The notes: generated by a model from the letters alone, not told the origin. Positions 1-11,765 are shown, counted from the first letter of the stretch. The stretch: DNA of 64,000 nt from Cannabis sativa (GCF_029168945.1 NC_083602.1:72560600-72624599); one strand, 5' to 3'. Translations and numbers: made by a program.

Positions 1-1690
1 AGATTCCTAGATTTATCAGAACACGGGGTTTTACTGATATGATAATCTACAACAGAGTTTACTTGCATTTGGAGAAATGCTATGTTCTTTCCAGAGCATT
101 GGTTAAAGTAAAGCTCAGGTTGGGTGCATGGAGTATGCATCAGAAGGGACCGATATTGAACTTTGACATAGATTTAATTAAACTTACCGTAATATCTATT
201 CAAGCCAATATCGCCTAGTTGATCCTAGATCAAATGATCTTAATCCTTATATGATTAGGTTCAATCTCAAGAGTGTTATTCGTGTTCTTTGATTTGTTAG
301 TTAAGCCTACTTTTGGGTCAGGGTGATGCGTACATTTTGGGAACACGGTAGTGCAATTGAGTGGGAGCGCTAACATAAATATGGAATCTATAGCTTCTAT
401 CTGGCGAATAGAAAGTAAAGGATGATTTCCTTCGAGCTTGACCAAACGAAAATAAATGGTGGAGTACTCATTTCACATAAGCTGAAATATCATTTATACG
501 GGGTTAAGTGTTTTAAGGATAAAATACATTGTAGGGTGTAACGGTAATCTAATTCCTTTACAGTGTAGATCATTCATATAGAGGATCATTGATCAAATTA
601 GGATTATAACAATGGATAACTAATGACGTGTCTATATGGTGGAACATATAGAGCGTTCTATATACTGAGAGTGCAATTCTAAGTTCTATGCGTGGATTCA
701 ACGAAGAATTAATAAGTCAGTGAATTTAGGTTATAAATTCTTGATCTGCTTATTGGAAGCTCGGTTATATAGACCCATGGTCCCCCCACTAGTTGAGACA
801 ATATTACTTGTAAGACTCATTTAATTGGTTTTGATTAATCAATTATAATTCTCAAATTAGACTATGTCTATTTGTGAATTTTTCACTAAGTAAGGGCGAA
901 ATTGTAAAGAAAGAGTTTTTAGGGCATATTTGTTAATTAAGATACTTTGTATGGTTCAATTAATAAATATGATAAATGACAGCATTATTTAATAATTATT
1001 TATAGTTATTTATAGTTAGAATTGGCATTTAAATGGTTGAATTTGAAAATTGGCATTTTTGAGAAAGTAAGATGCAGAATTGATAAAACTACAAAATTTG
1101 CAAAAGTGAGGCCCAAATCCATAAAGCCATGGCCGACCACTTTTATAGGAAATATCATCTGATATTTTCATTATTTTAATGCCAAATAATTCAAGCCTAA
1201 CCCTATGTGGTATGCTATAAATAGATAGTGAAGGCTTCAAAAAAAAAAAAAAAAGACTTTCACATCTTGTTTCCTTCAGAGAAAATCCTGAGCCTTCTCT
1301 CTCTAAACCTAGCCGCCACCTTCACCCTCTTCTTCTTCCTTGAATAATTTCGAACCTCTTAGTGATAGAGTAGTGCCCACACACAGCAAGTGATACCTCA
1401 ATCATAGTGAGGAAGATCGTGAAGAAAGACATTCAACAAGAAGGAGATTCAACACTAAGGAAAGGAGAGAAAGAGATCCAGGTTCAGATCTTGATAATAC
1501 TCTACGAAAGAAAGGATACAAGGGTTAGAGATCTGAACGGAAGGAGACATATTATTCCGCTGCACCCAATGTAAGGTTTCTCATACTTTATATGTGTTTA
1601 ATTTCATAATCATTTTAGAAGTTCATATTTAGGGTGTCAATCAACATACTTGTGAGTAGATCTAAGATCCTGGTAAAATAATATCCAACA
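1..1690 (+). mobile_element. Ty1/copia LTR (TGTTGGG family), 5' end outside window
   Basis: This is an LTR of the family that recurs throughout the window. It lacks about the first 200-250 bp, which lie before position 1, and ends in CCAACA at 1690. A TATA box (TATAAATA) sits at 1216-1223, followed by an A-run near 1240, so the U3/R region is recognisable. In diagnostic indels it matches the minus-strand copies at 33709 and 50400 rather than the LTR at 3492. The sequence after 1690 is not a primer-binding site. It is therefore more likely a separate solo LTR inserted in the interior of the neighbouring copia element than that element's own 5' LTR. The family assignment is firm; the solo status is inference. 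Confidence 0.85.
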
Positions 1691-2854
1691 AATATGCCTA
1701 TATCCACTGAAAGTAGTTCATCTTATTCGCAGATGGATGTACATTCAGGGGTGGATATGAGTTTTTCGTTGTATTCTTAAAACGATCACTCTAGATTTTA
1801 CCTTTTGCAAAAGAAATTTGAAATGTTTTAAAAATTTCACGATTTCAAGCACTGGTGAAGCACCATTAGGGTAAGTGGTTAAAGATCTTGTGAACTGATA
1901 GGGGTGGAGAAATAGTTAGTAGATATGCAGTTCAAAGATCATTAAATTGATTTTTGAATTATATCCAAACTTACCTCCCCAGAAATTTCGTTTTGCATAT
2001 TGATGATTAGTTACTAGTCGTTGCCTAAGTCCTTCTATGGTAATACAATTTCAGAATGATGCAATGGTTGTATACTTAATGTAAATTATTACTAGATTCA
2101 TGGATGACCTAATCAAAATCTTAAGAAAAGCTAGAACTGTTAACCATGGTTTGTTAGTTATTCTAAGTGATTAGGGGTGGACCATCCCATAGTCAATAGA
2201 TAAGAAAGTGTTTGTTTAAACAAATACTACTTTTCTAAGAAAATGACTAAGTCTGAAAATAAAGTAGCAAATAAAGGAGATATTTTTCTTGATTTCAAAA
2301 GTGTTCTATCATCTTATTCTTTACATGATGATTCAACTGCCTCTGTTGTCTTAACACAACCGAAGAGGTTAGTACCATTTAGTTTTCTTAGACATAATTC
2401 ACGGTACTTTGTCGTAGTGGGAGAGTTTTAAGGAACTTCACTTCTTATGACTTGGAAGACACTTGTGATTAAAATCCATTGTAAGTTTAAACAAGTAATG
2501 GATTGTCAAGATAAGAAACTAAGAAGAAAAGCCAATAGAACTATGGTTTGATCCATTCACATGGAGTAACCTAAAGTTTTCTATTACAAGATCATAAAAG
2601 GAAATTTTCGTATATAAGTCTATTCAATGGACTTAACAAAACTTCCTGTTCCTAGTATTATAGGTTTGAGTTTATCTAAACCTATGGCTTATGGTATACC
2701 TGGTAATTACTTACTCTAATGCAAGCAACTTACTTTAGTAAGATACTGAAGCATTTTCTTTCTAATGGCAATCTATAGAAGCTTCTTGACTTCTAGGCAT
2801 AGATTTTATCTAATGAAAAGTCTCAACTATTCCAGAAAAGATAAAGCCATTTCT

Positions 2855-3450
2855 TAAATCAACAGTGAGAGGTCTCATATATGCTTTAGTATGCCTTAGA
2901 CCAGACACCTGCTGTTGAGTGGGAGTAATGAGTAGGTATCAGATAAATTCAGGAGATGAACATTGGAAGACAATCAAGTAAATCTTAAGATTAAGAAGAG
3001 GAACTATATGTTAGTCTATAAGGGTGTATTTAAAACTCTTAGACTACACCACATCAGATGGTGATTACTCTGGGGGTGGAGTAGTTATTTTGGAGAAGTG
3101 TAAAAACCTATCTGAAATCTCTAGGTCTACCAGAGAGGGACTGAATGTTAAAGTTGCAGGAAAGGTACTTATTCAGTCTAAGGAAAGTTCTATACATTTG
3201 TGGCACCGTTCCAACTTGTCTTAACTACTAGTGTTATTTCCTGATTAACCAAAAGTAGTTGCCAAAAGTATAGAATCCGGTATCCCAAAAGAGTAGACAT
3301 ATAGAGAGGAATTTCACATTATCAAGGATTTTGTGATTAAGGAAGAGTAATGGTGGAGGAAAGGTTGTGGTTAATTCAACCTGTCAGATCCTATTACGAG
3401 GAGTTTACTACTACTACACTTGATTTGTATATCAAGGTATTGAGATTATT
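2855..3450 (+). pseudogene. Ty1/copia RT C-terminus and RNase H remnant
   Basis: Translation across frames gives the block that links reverse transcriptase to RNase H in copia polyproteins: CTRPDI-like, then GVVSRYQ, then EHWKTIKQILR, then LVYKG and LLDYTTSDGDY in place of the usual LxGYxDSD. A later RHIERxFH-like stretch near 3292-3325 matches the end of RNase H. The reading frame is broken by several stops and shifts. One 66-codon piece is open at 3024-3224. The catalytic YVDD half of RT is not present. It is a relic with no expected product. Confidence 0.7.
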
Positions 3451-3480
3451 TGAAATGCACATTTTATTTTATATTAGTGC

Positions 3481-3491
3481 AAGTGGGAGTT
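3481..3491 (+). other. Polypurine tract of copia element
   Basis: The purine-rich run AAGTGGGAGT abuts the 3' LTR that starts TGTTGGG at 3492. In LTR retrotransposons this tract primes plus-strand DNA synthesis, and its position confirms the plus-strand orientation of the element. Confidence 0.7.
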
Positions 3492-5378
3492 TGTTGGGTT
3501 TTATGCCCTAAATAAAATTCATTTCAATATAATCAGATTTACTTATTAATAAAGATCAGAAATAACATTTTATGTTACATGGTTCACATGATTTATTTCA
3601 TGATTATATGTACATAATTTATGAATTCTATTTAAGTCCAGAACATATGAATTTGTTAATGATTATAGTGTTGTCAACACAGTGGAATATAATCTTAATT
3701 ATATGTTCGAAAGTTTATTCCCTGATTTGTCAGTTCACTGGATTTAGACTGACATGATAATCAGCGATAGGTATTCTTACACCTTGGATAAGTGTTATGT
3801 CCTTTCCAGGGCATTGGCAAAGTTTACCAGTATCAGATGTATGGAGTATACATCGGAAGGGACCGATATTGGACTTTGATTAGATTATTAAAATTTACCG
3901 TAATATCTATTCAATTCAATATCACCTGTTGATCCTAGATCAAATGATCTTAATCCTGATATGTTTAGGTTCGATCTCAAGAGTATTATACATGTTCTTT
4001 GATTTGTTAGTTAAGCCTACTTTTGAACAGTCAGGGTGATACGTACATTTTGGGAACATGATAGTATAATTGAGTGGGAGCGCTAACATAAATATGGTGT
4101 TTATAACTTCTATAGGAATTTAGAAGTGAAACGATGATATCCTTCGAGCTTGGCTAAACAGAGATAAATGGTTGAGATCTTATTTCACTTCGCTGAAATA
4201 TCATTTATACGGAGCTAAGTGTTTTAAGGATAAAATACATTGAAGGTGTTACGGTAATTTAGTGCCTATTCAATGTAGATCATCTATTAGAGGGTCATTG
4301 ATCAAATTAGGATTATAACAATGGATAACTAATGACGTATCTATATCGTGGAACATATAGAGCGTTCTATATACTGAGAGTGCAATTCTAAGTTCTATGC
4401 GTGGATTCAACGAAGAATTAATAAGTCAGTGAATTTAAGATATAAATTCTTGATCTGCTTATTGGAAGCTCGGATATATAGACCCATGGTCCCCATACTA
4501 GTTGAGACCATACTGCTTGTAAGACTCAGTTAATTGATTTTGATTAATCAATTATAGTTCTAAAGTTAGACTATGTCTAGTTTATGAATTTTCACTAAGC
4601 AAGGGCGAAATTGTAAAGAAAAGAGATTCTAGGTTTATTTATTAATTAAGAGACTTTATATGTCTAATTAATAAATATATTAAATGACAATATTATTTAA
4701 TAATTAATTTTTAGTTATTAAATAATTAGACTTGGCATTTAAATGGTTGAATTTGAAAATTGGCGTTTTTGAGAAAATGAGATGCAGAAATGATAAAACA
4801 GCAAAATTGTATAAGTGAGGCCCATTATCCAAAGCCCAGGCCGGCTACTATTGTAGGCTTTTATCATTTATTTTTTTATTATTTTAATGCCAAATAATTC
4901 TAACTTAAACCTAGGTGGTTACCTATAAATAGATAGTGATGGCTCTTATTCACACTTAACCTTTTGTTAACTCTGTCAGATGAAAGTTGAGCCTCCTATT
5001 CTATACATAGCCGCCACTTCCCTTCTCTCTTCTTTTCCTCTTCAATTTCGAACCTTGAGTGAATGAGTGAGTGCCCACACACATCAAGTGGTATCTCAAT
5101 CATAGTGTGTAAGACTGTGGAAAATCAACCAAAAAGAAGGAGATCAGCATCAAAGGAAGGAGAGAAAGAGATCCAGGTTCAGATCTTGGTGATGCTCTGC
5201 TACAGAAAGGAATCAAGGGCTAGAGATCTGAACGGAAGGAGTCATTATATTCCGCTGCACCCAATGTAAGGTTTCCTTAAACCCTTATGTGTTTATTTCA
5301 TTGTTTTAGAATTCATATTAGGATGTTAATGAAACATACTTGTTAGTAAATCTAAATCCTGGTAAAAAATTTCCAACA
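3492..5378 (+). mobile_element. Ty1/copia 3' LTR (TGTTGGG family)
   Basis: Full-length LTR of about 1.89 kb, starting TGTTGGG and ending CCAACA. The TATA box TATAAATA is at 4924-4931. Its diagnostic indels (for instance a GAACAG insertion before the conserved TCAGGGTGATACG block) match the solo LTR at 36559 but not the LTR at 1-1690. It is preceded by a polypurine tract, so it is the 3' LTR of the interior at 1691-3491. It is followed directly by the tail of another LTR, so this element probably inserted into an older copy of its own family. The expected target duplication on the right is ACAAG (5379-5383); its partner is off the window. Confidence 0.9.
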
Positions 5379-5545
5379 ACAAGGGTTAGAGATCTGAGTG
5401 GAAGGAGACATATTATTCCGCTGCAACCAATGTATGGTTCCCTAAACTTTATATGTGTTTATTATCGTTTTAGAAGTTCATATTTTGGATGTTAAACAAC
5501 ATACTTGTGAGTAGATCTAAGATCCTGGTAAAATAAATTCCAACA
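5379..5545 (+). mobile_element. Tail of an older copia LTR, split by insertion
   Basis: These 167 bp repeat the last part of the same LTR (from the ACAAGGGTTAGAGATCTGAG block to CCAACA) straight after a complete LTR end. This is what insertion of one element into a pre-existing LTR of its family would leave. It most resembles the LTR at 56429-58323. Confidence 0.8.
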
Positions 5546-5548
5546 GAC

Positions 5549-5916
5549 CCTGGCACTGAACCCGGCCTTTGACCCGAACCTGAATCCGACCTCAGACCTA
5601 GATCCGACTTAAATAAAATCAAAAAATAAAAATAAAAATGAACTTTACAGAACACAATTCTATTTTCTGTTTTTAAAATTGAAAAACAAAAGTTATTATA
5701 GAACACATTTTTATTTTTACTTTCATTTAGTGATTAAAAAATGACACCTTTGTTTTTGAAAAATAAAAATGCATTCTGTAATTACTTTTGTTTTCTAATT
5801 TTAAAAATATAAAAAAAAAGTGTGTTCTGTAAAGTTTATTTTTATTTTTATTTTTATATTTTTCAATGTCTAGGTCCGGGGTCTGATTCGGGTCAGTGGT
5901 CGGGTTCAGCACCAGG
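5549..5916. repeat. Foldback element / MITE with long inverted arms
   Basis: The two halves are reverse complements. The left arm starts CCTGGCACTGAACCCG and the inverted right end reads CCTGGTGCTGAACCCG. The arms then stay aligned through ACTTTACAGAACACA and AAACAAAAGT blocks to a centre near 5730, giving arms of about 175 bp with similarity around 80 per cent by eye. No coding capacity is seen. A clear target duplication was not found, because the left side abuts an LTR end. A similar AT-rich block with ACAGAACATG follows at 5930-6130 and may be a decayed relative. Confidence 0.7.
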
Positions 5917-6833
5917 ACCGTGGGAGGGGAATTTGGGTTTGAGTCTGGTTTGAGTTTAAAATATTGATTAAAAAAATTGTTTAAAAAAATATTGAAAGTG
6001 TTTTTTTTTTTGTTTTTAAAATTTTGATTCTCAATTAAAAAATTAAAAAGTGAAAACAGTTTTACAGAACATGTTTTTGATTTTTTTTTTTCACTTTTCT
6101 AATTTTAAAAACAAAAAATTAATTAAAAAAATATTACCAAATGCCACCTAATGTTTTTTTTTTTAATTTATAATTACATTGAATTTTGTTTGTTATTGTA
6201 TATTTGGTTATGGTAATATTTCACCGCAACTGACATTAGTAAAGGAGATTTTGGTGTGTTGGGTTGTTTTTATGAAAATTTTTATTAGGAAAATAATTTT
6301 ATAAAATTTTTTATTAACAAAATAATTTTTTATGGTCACAAAAACGATTATGAATTAAATTGTGCGACTATAAATAATTATTATCGCAAAACCACCATAA
6401 ATTTATTTTGTGGGAGTACATAGAGTAAAAATTAAGTGATATTGCAAATTTTAATATTTTAAATGGTTTAGTTTGACAAATTTCTTGTTTGGTTGTCGAG
6501 AAAAAAGTAAAGAGCGAAAATTGAAGGATAAATTCTCCCCTTCTTTGTGCAATCTCTGGTTATCCAAATTTTGTCTTCATCAGTACGTTCATTCTATGAA
6601 AATTTCTAAATTTTAAGAGATTTTCTAATTTCCTTTTTGCTCAGCAATTTCTCAATATCCAAATAGTACCAATAAATTTAACCCCTTTACTTTTTTTACC
6701 CTTTACAACTAATCTATTAAGAATTAGGGTTTTGAATTTTGATTATTGAACTTTACCTTCTTGTATCATCTAATTTTGAAATTTTTCACTTAACTTGATT
6801 GGTGCTTCGGTTTGGTTTGCACACAACCTAGCA
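5917..6833. other. AT-rich upstream region of MED7
   Basis: Non-coding, with long A and T runs. The MED7 promoter and 5' UTR must lie in its right half. A TATA-like TATAAATA occurs near 6370, too far from the ATG to be assigned with confidence. No other element was recognised. Confidence 0.4.
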
Positions 6834-8741
6834 ATGGCAACAGCTACTTACCCGCCACCACCACCATATTACCGTCTCTATAAAGATTATCTTCAAGACC
6901 CTAAATCGGCTCCGGCGCCTCCTCCGCCAGTTGTAGGGACATATGTCTGTTTTGGGAGCACCTACACCGTGAGAATATTCCACTTTCTTTTCTCTCTCAG
7001 TACTTTGCAGTTAGAATGCTAGTTTTTTTATTTATTTGTTTTAGCTTTCAATTATTTTTTGGGGATTCATTCGAAGGACAAAAAGAATGGAGAAAATTGC
7101 AAAACCAAGTTTCTCACTTTCAAAATCTGGATAAGTTGTGTTCTTAATGTGGTTGATGGTTGTAGATTTAGCTTGATTGGTAACTATAGCAATCTTCACT
7201 GTTGATGTTTATTATTTGATTCTCAAAAAATAAAACAATATTGTGCTCATAAACACTTTTTTAAAAAGGAGTTTGGCTCAATTCCCATTATTATTTTCTT
7301 GTGTTGTTGTATAGACCGATGACATACTTCCAAGTTTGGAAGAACAGGGTGTGCGGCAGTTATATCCAAAGGGATCAAATATTGGTAAGCATTCTAATCC
7401 CCAAATCTTTGTATAATTATCTCGTTACTTTTCAGTTTTCAGAGCTCACGAAAGTTTGTTGCTTTGTTTGATATGATAAATCTCCAAAAATATTGTTTTT
7501 CTTAGAGGGTTATTGATTTAGTCTACTTTATTTTCTTATTTGTTTATGTATGATCCCTTTCATTTGCTACTTTTTAAAATTTGGGAAAGTTTGTTTGACA
7601 TAATTGTGATCAAATAAACCATTGATCACCTACTATTTATTTTCTTCTGGAGTTTGGTTGAGTTTTTCATTGGTTAGATCATATGATGCTTTTATCAACC
7701 TTAAAGTATGAATGAGAAAACATTGATATTAAGTGTAACCTGAGGGATAGGGCACTGTTTACCAATGTTAAATTGAGGAGTAAATAATTTTAACTTTTTT
7801 TTTTAATTTAATTTTTTATTTTATTTTGGTCCTTTCGGTTTCCAAACTTCTGGTTTGATTGATAATGATATGTGGGGAAGAAATGAGTAGTACTTTTCTG
7901 TCCATGTGTATTTTTTTTTTTCTGTTTTAACTGAGGTATGAAAAAATAGGTTTCAAGAAATGTGAGGGCTTTGTGTTGGGTAATTGTCTGCTTATCTCTT
8001 GTCATGGTTGTTTTGGTGCTTTGATCTTATTTACTACTTAGATTATGTATTTACTTGCTGTTTGTGTATTTGCTTGGATTAGGTTTCGGGAAAAGCTTTG
8101 ATCTTTCTGTTGTTTTGCTAAGATAAACAAACTTTGATATCTTATAGATTTTAAGAAGGAATTGAGGACGCTTAACAGAGATTTGCTGCTCCACATTTTG
8201 GAACTTGCTGATGTTCTAGTGTCCCGACCATCGCAATATGCAAGGAGAGTCGAGGATATATCTCTTATATTCAAAAACTTACATCATCTCCTCAATTCAT
8301 TACGGCCTCACCAGGTAAAATATTGCAAGTATTTGGAACATCATTTATTGGCTTCAATTACAAATTCCCTTGGGTACTAGAACACCAATTCTTTATCTGA
8401 ATTGCACATCATGAGAGAATCTACTTTATAGTAATGGTGTCATTAACTTGCAGGCTAGAGCAACACTCATTCATATTCTAGAACTTCAGATACAACGTCG
8501 TAAACAAGCTGTGGAAGATATTAAACGGTATTGTTTCATGGATTTACTGAGTTACTCAATGAGTAATTTCTATGATGAAATTGTCTCATTTGTTATTTCA
8601 TCGCAGGCATTGAAAGGGAAAGCTTTTCTCATTATTATTTCTGAACATTTTTTTTTTGACTTTTTCTGGGATTTGTGTAGGAGGAGAGAAGAAGCACAGA
8701 AACTTCTCAAGGAGTCCCTTGGAGCATTCGAAGCACAGTGA
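6834..8741 (+). CDS. MED7: Mediator of RNA polymerase II transcription subunit 7 (MED7)
   Basis: MED7 is a middle-module subunit of Mediator, the nuclear complex that bridges activators and RNA polymerase II; it pairs with MED21 through helices. Five exons join in frame: 6834-6968, 7315-7384, 8148-8314, 8454-8527, 8681-8741, all with GT-AG introns of 346, 763, 139 and 153 bp. They encode 168 aa, the usual length in plants. Visible features are the N-terminal YPPPPPYYRLY motif, the proline-rich PAPPPP segment, EEQGVRQLYPKG, and the helical core HILELADVL, ISLIFKNLHHLLNSLRPHQ and ILELQIQRRKQAVEDIK. The ATG at 6834 is chosen because the family starts MATATYPPPP; an upstream in-frame ATG at 6795 lies in the leader. 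No stop or frameshift interrupts it, so it is probably functional despite retroelements on both sides. Confidence 0.96.
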
Positions 8742-9000
8742 CAGATAAAATATGCCCTTATGGCGAAATTGTGAACTTCCATTGTGATTCTGCTGACATA
8801 ATTGAATCTTCTTCTAGTATTTAGTCTGGTTTGTTACATATTACTATGTTATGCATTAGAATTAGATGTGTCTTCTCTTTCCTCTTTTCTTCATTTTGTT
8901 TTGTATCCTATATTTTAGAAAGTTGAGTTCCTTGTATACAATATGTACTCTGTCTTTTTTGAATGAAGTTTAAAGTTAAATAAATACTCTAGTTTATCAG
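8742..9000 (+). other. Likely MED7 3' UTR
   Basis: T-rich sequence after the MED7 stop. A TAAATAAATA stretch near 8980 could serve as a polyadenylation signal. The exact 3' end cannot be placed from sequence alone. Confidence 0.45.
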
Positions 9001-10080
9001 CTAGATTTTATAAACATAAATGTAACATGCTTTCTTAACGAATGAAAAGGTTTGCAGTTGACATCACATTTACACTGTTGTCTGCAAGAACAAACTTCTC
9101 AAGATTTGCAGTTTAAACCTCTTCAGGAGAACTAAGTAGTATTTAGATTAACAAGATACTTAAGTTGGTATTATTGATTGATACACCTTTATGGCCTAGC
9201 ATACTATTAAAATAATATTCATTTTTATTTTTTGTGGTTAACATGTCGATGAAATATTAGATTTTTTTTTTACTCATGAAGAGTGCCCCACAACTCAAAC
9301 CAGATTTTCTTCTGTCATCACCTGAGCTTTTACCATTCTCAACAAAAATTAACTTTCCAAAGAAGCCTTCTTTAGCAAGAACTACATTACTCCACTTCAA
9401 CACTATCAATGTCCTCATTTGTGACTACTAGGATCCACAAGAATCTCAAGTGAGAAGAAGGACATCAGATAATTAAGTGTTATTCACAAACTACCAAATT
9501 CATCAAACCTCTAGTAGCCCAGATCTCCTTGGCCACTACAGAATCATTGCTCCTGACACCAAATTACCAAAAGTTTCTATTTCCACAAGACTTTCATTTG
9601 AGCACTTTGTAACATAGACTTATTTTCCTCAGACAAAGTTCTAGTCTAACTTAATGACAAATGCTAAATTCATACCGGCAAAAATTATCCAGTCCCTTAG
9701 TAAGTTTGGGTTATCAAAGTGGTCTGGCTTCAAGTGTTAAAAATTTAGTTTTTGAAGCATCTCTTTTCTAGTGAATCCGTCTAAGAAGGGAATCCAATCC
9801 AACTGCTCGCAAATGGATCGAGGAAGCAGAATAGTGAACATTGTATATGAAAGGACTTTGTTAGGGATGAGCTGCAATAGGCTATTGAAACATTTAGCAG
9901 AGTAATAAATACATGGATAAATGGATATTGTATTGATGTTTTTCAGGAATTTGAGAGTTTGAATTCTCTCCAATGGTTTACAATCAACAAATTCTCCACA
10001 CTTGACCCGACTAAACTGCTACTTAGAGCTCAACTATCTATTATGACCTCATTTGTTGTTGAACGACACTCTTCTTACCC
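9001..10080. other. No gene recognised; decayed intergenic DNA
   Basis: About 1.1 kb without a convincing reading frame. A 78-codon minus-strand frame at 9737-9973 is open but matches no family I recognise and is probably chance or an old relic. No LTR ends or inverted repeats were seen. Confidence 0.5.
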
Positions 10081-10235
10081 TTGACCTTTCTCGCATAAAC
10101 ATAAGTGATGGGAGATCTATCAATACACCTTGCCCAAAGTCTCACCTAGTTCTTAAGGTAAAAGTGAGCGTATTACTCCTAAATAGTGTTAAAGTTTTCT
10201 CAAGTGGCTTCGATGGTAGATTGGTCTATTGAATG

Positions 10236-11101
10236 TAGGTATGTCAAAAAGATCAATTTAGTTGGATCGGGTCAAAGCTTCGATTCAACGAATCACTTTT
10301 GATCCGAAACATTCAGATACTTATTGGATCTTAGATTAGATCCGTTCCCCCTCGCTTAAATTTTTTCCGGATTGGATTTGATTTGATCTGGTTTCAATAT
10401 ATTAAAAAGAACTTAATTCAAGACTCAGACTCGGACCCCTGGGACCCAAGAGCTGGACTGGGACCCGAACCTGGACTTAGACCCAAACCCGAACCCAGGA
10501 CCTAGACCCGAACCCGGGATCAGACCCAGACTCGGACTGGGACACGAATGCGAACCCAGACTCGAGACTCGGACCCAAATCTAGACGCGAGACTCAGACC
10601 CGGACCTAGATCGGGACCTATACTCGGACCCGGATGCAGACCCGGACCCAAGACTTGGACCTGGGACCCAAACTCGGACCCAAGACCCAGGATTCGAACC
10701 TGAGACCTGGAGCCAAGACCCGAACTTAGACCCGAGGCCCAAACCTAGACCCGGGACCCGGACCCGGACCCAGACCCAGACCCGACTCGTAGTCGGTGTT
10801 GGGGTTAGTTTATTGAAAACATATTATAACTTTACACAGTCTATTAATACAAGTCAATGCCAAACATAATACTCTATTAAATAATACTAATCCAAAATTA
10901 AAATAGATATAAAATTATAAGTTTAGATACAAAGTTAATTTTTTTTAAAAAAATCGGGTCGGATTAGATCTGATTTGAATAAGTTGGGTCGAATATGATC
11001 TGATGCAAGTATCTAATATATCCAGGGGCAGATCATTACATGATCTGGATCGGGTCAGATCATAGCAGGATCAGATCTGACCTGATCCATTTACACTCCC
11101 A
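10236..11101. mobile_element. Non-autonomous hAT-like transposon with 8-bp target duplication
   Basis: The element is bounded by the perfect direct repeat ATTGAATG (10228-10235 and 11102-11109), the target-duplication size of the hAT superfamily. Its ends are imperfect inverted repeats: TAGGTATGTCAAAAAGATC on the left and, inverted, TGGGAGTGTAAATGGATC on the right. Subterminal regions on both sides are full of GATCTGATC/GGATCGGGTC motifs in inverted order. No transposase is encoded; the centre is a GACCC-rich minisatellite. It inserted into the Ty3/gypsy relic, whose reading frame continues on both sides of the duplication. Confidence 0.8.
10425..10795. repeat. GACCCGGACC-type minisatellite inside the hAT-like element
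   Basis: About 370 bp of degenerate short units around GACCCGGACCY, GACCCAAACC and GACTCGGACC, with a 6- or 12-bp rhythm. It is GC-rich against AT-rich surroundings. The same word family occurs at the ends of the foldback element at 5549-5916 (GACCCGAACC, GGTCCGGGGTC). Confidence 0.85.
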
Positions 11102-11765
11102 ATTGAATGAGAGCTTGTGGAGCCTTCTGAGTTCCTTGTCTCACATCCAACACATATTCTGGTTCTAAGGTCCATCAAAACCTGGTAAGTGAGACCTAGT
11201 GGTAAGGCAATCACCTACTGTTATGGCCCCAAAACTGAGCGCGACAAGGACACATGGAAGACGAGGTGCACCAATGATCTTGGCGGTAATTGAAGTTAGT
11301 GTGCAGCATACCCAATGCACTTAATGACTGGGAAAGGTTCAAAATACTTGGGTGAGAGTTTCTCATTGCGACTTTTAGCCAAAGAACGTTGACAGATAGG
11401 GTTCCAGCTTGATGTACACTAAATCTCCAACCTCAAATAGCACATCTTTGAGCTTCCTCTTTTCTTGAGCTTATTGTAAGTTCATTTTGAGTAGGTCCAA
11501 TATACCATCCCGAGCCCAAAATTTCATTTCTACTACTGAGACTAGTAATAACTGAAAAAGGATGTCAAAGGAGAATGAAGTGACCATACTTGCTTAAATG
11601 ATCAATAACCATTAGGATAGAATCAAACCAGTTAGACATAGGTAGCCATTCTATAAAACCCATGGATACATCTTCCCAAACTCACTCAGGAATCAGATGA
11701 GGTTATAAAATCCCGTGGTGATTGAGTTGAATACTTGTTCGGGCAGACCTATAGATTTTGTTAAG

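Larger units (their letters stand above)
1691..3491 (+). mobile_element. Interior of a decayed, non-autonomous Ty1/copia element
   Basis: This is internal sequence between the LTR ending at 1690 and the LTR starting at 3492. It contains no gag, protease or integrase. About 1850-2600 is collinear by eye with 63300-64000 of the copia element at the right end of the window, so this non-coding stretch belongs to the family. The last 600 bp are a broken RT/RNase H tail, followed by a polypurine tract (AAGTGGGAGT at 3481-3490) directly against the 3' LTR. Three copies of AGGGGTGGA lie at 1747, 1900 and 2173, with a near copy at 3072. Confidence 0.7.
10081..11765 (-). pseudogene. Ty3/gypsy integrase and chromodomain-like relic
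   Basis: On the minus strand, starting near 11760, a VWEDVSM-FIEWLP stretch followed by [16 protein letters not shown] is the beginning of a plant Ty3/gypsy integrase core; the usual aspartate after SM reads glycine here. Most of the core is deleted. The relic resumes with FEVGDLVYIKLEPY and KLSPKYFEPFPVI, the integrase C-terminal part, then EPEYVLDVRQ, typical of the chromodomain that targets these elements to chromatin. That part is cut by the hAT-like element at 10236-11101 and resumes at 10227 with IQWTNLPS and, near 10090-10130, a TYVYARK-like end. Frameshifts are frequent. No LTR of this element was identified. Confidence 0.7.

Noticed and set aside
230..445. 71-codon frame repeated at 34942-35181 and 51633-51872
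   Set aside because: It recurs only because the LTR is repeated; it reads antisense to the LTR, with no start context or domain.
9737..9973. 78-codon minus-strand frame considered as a host gene
   Set aside because: No homology recognised, no splice context, and surrounded by decayed sequence.
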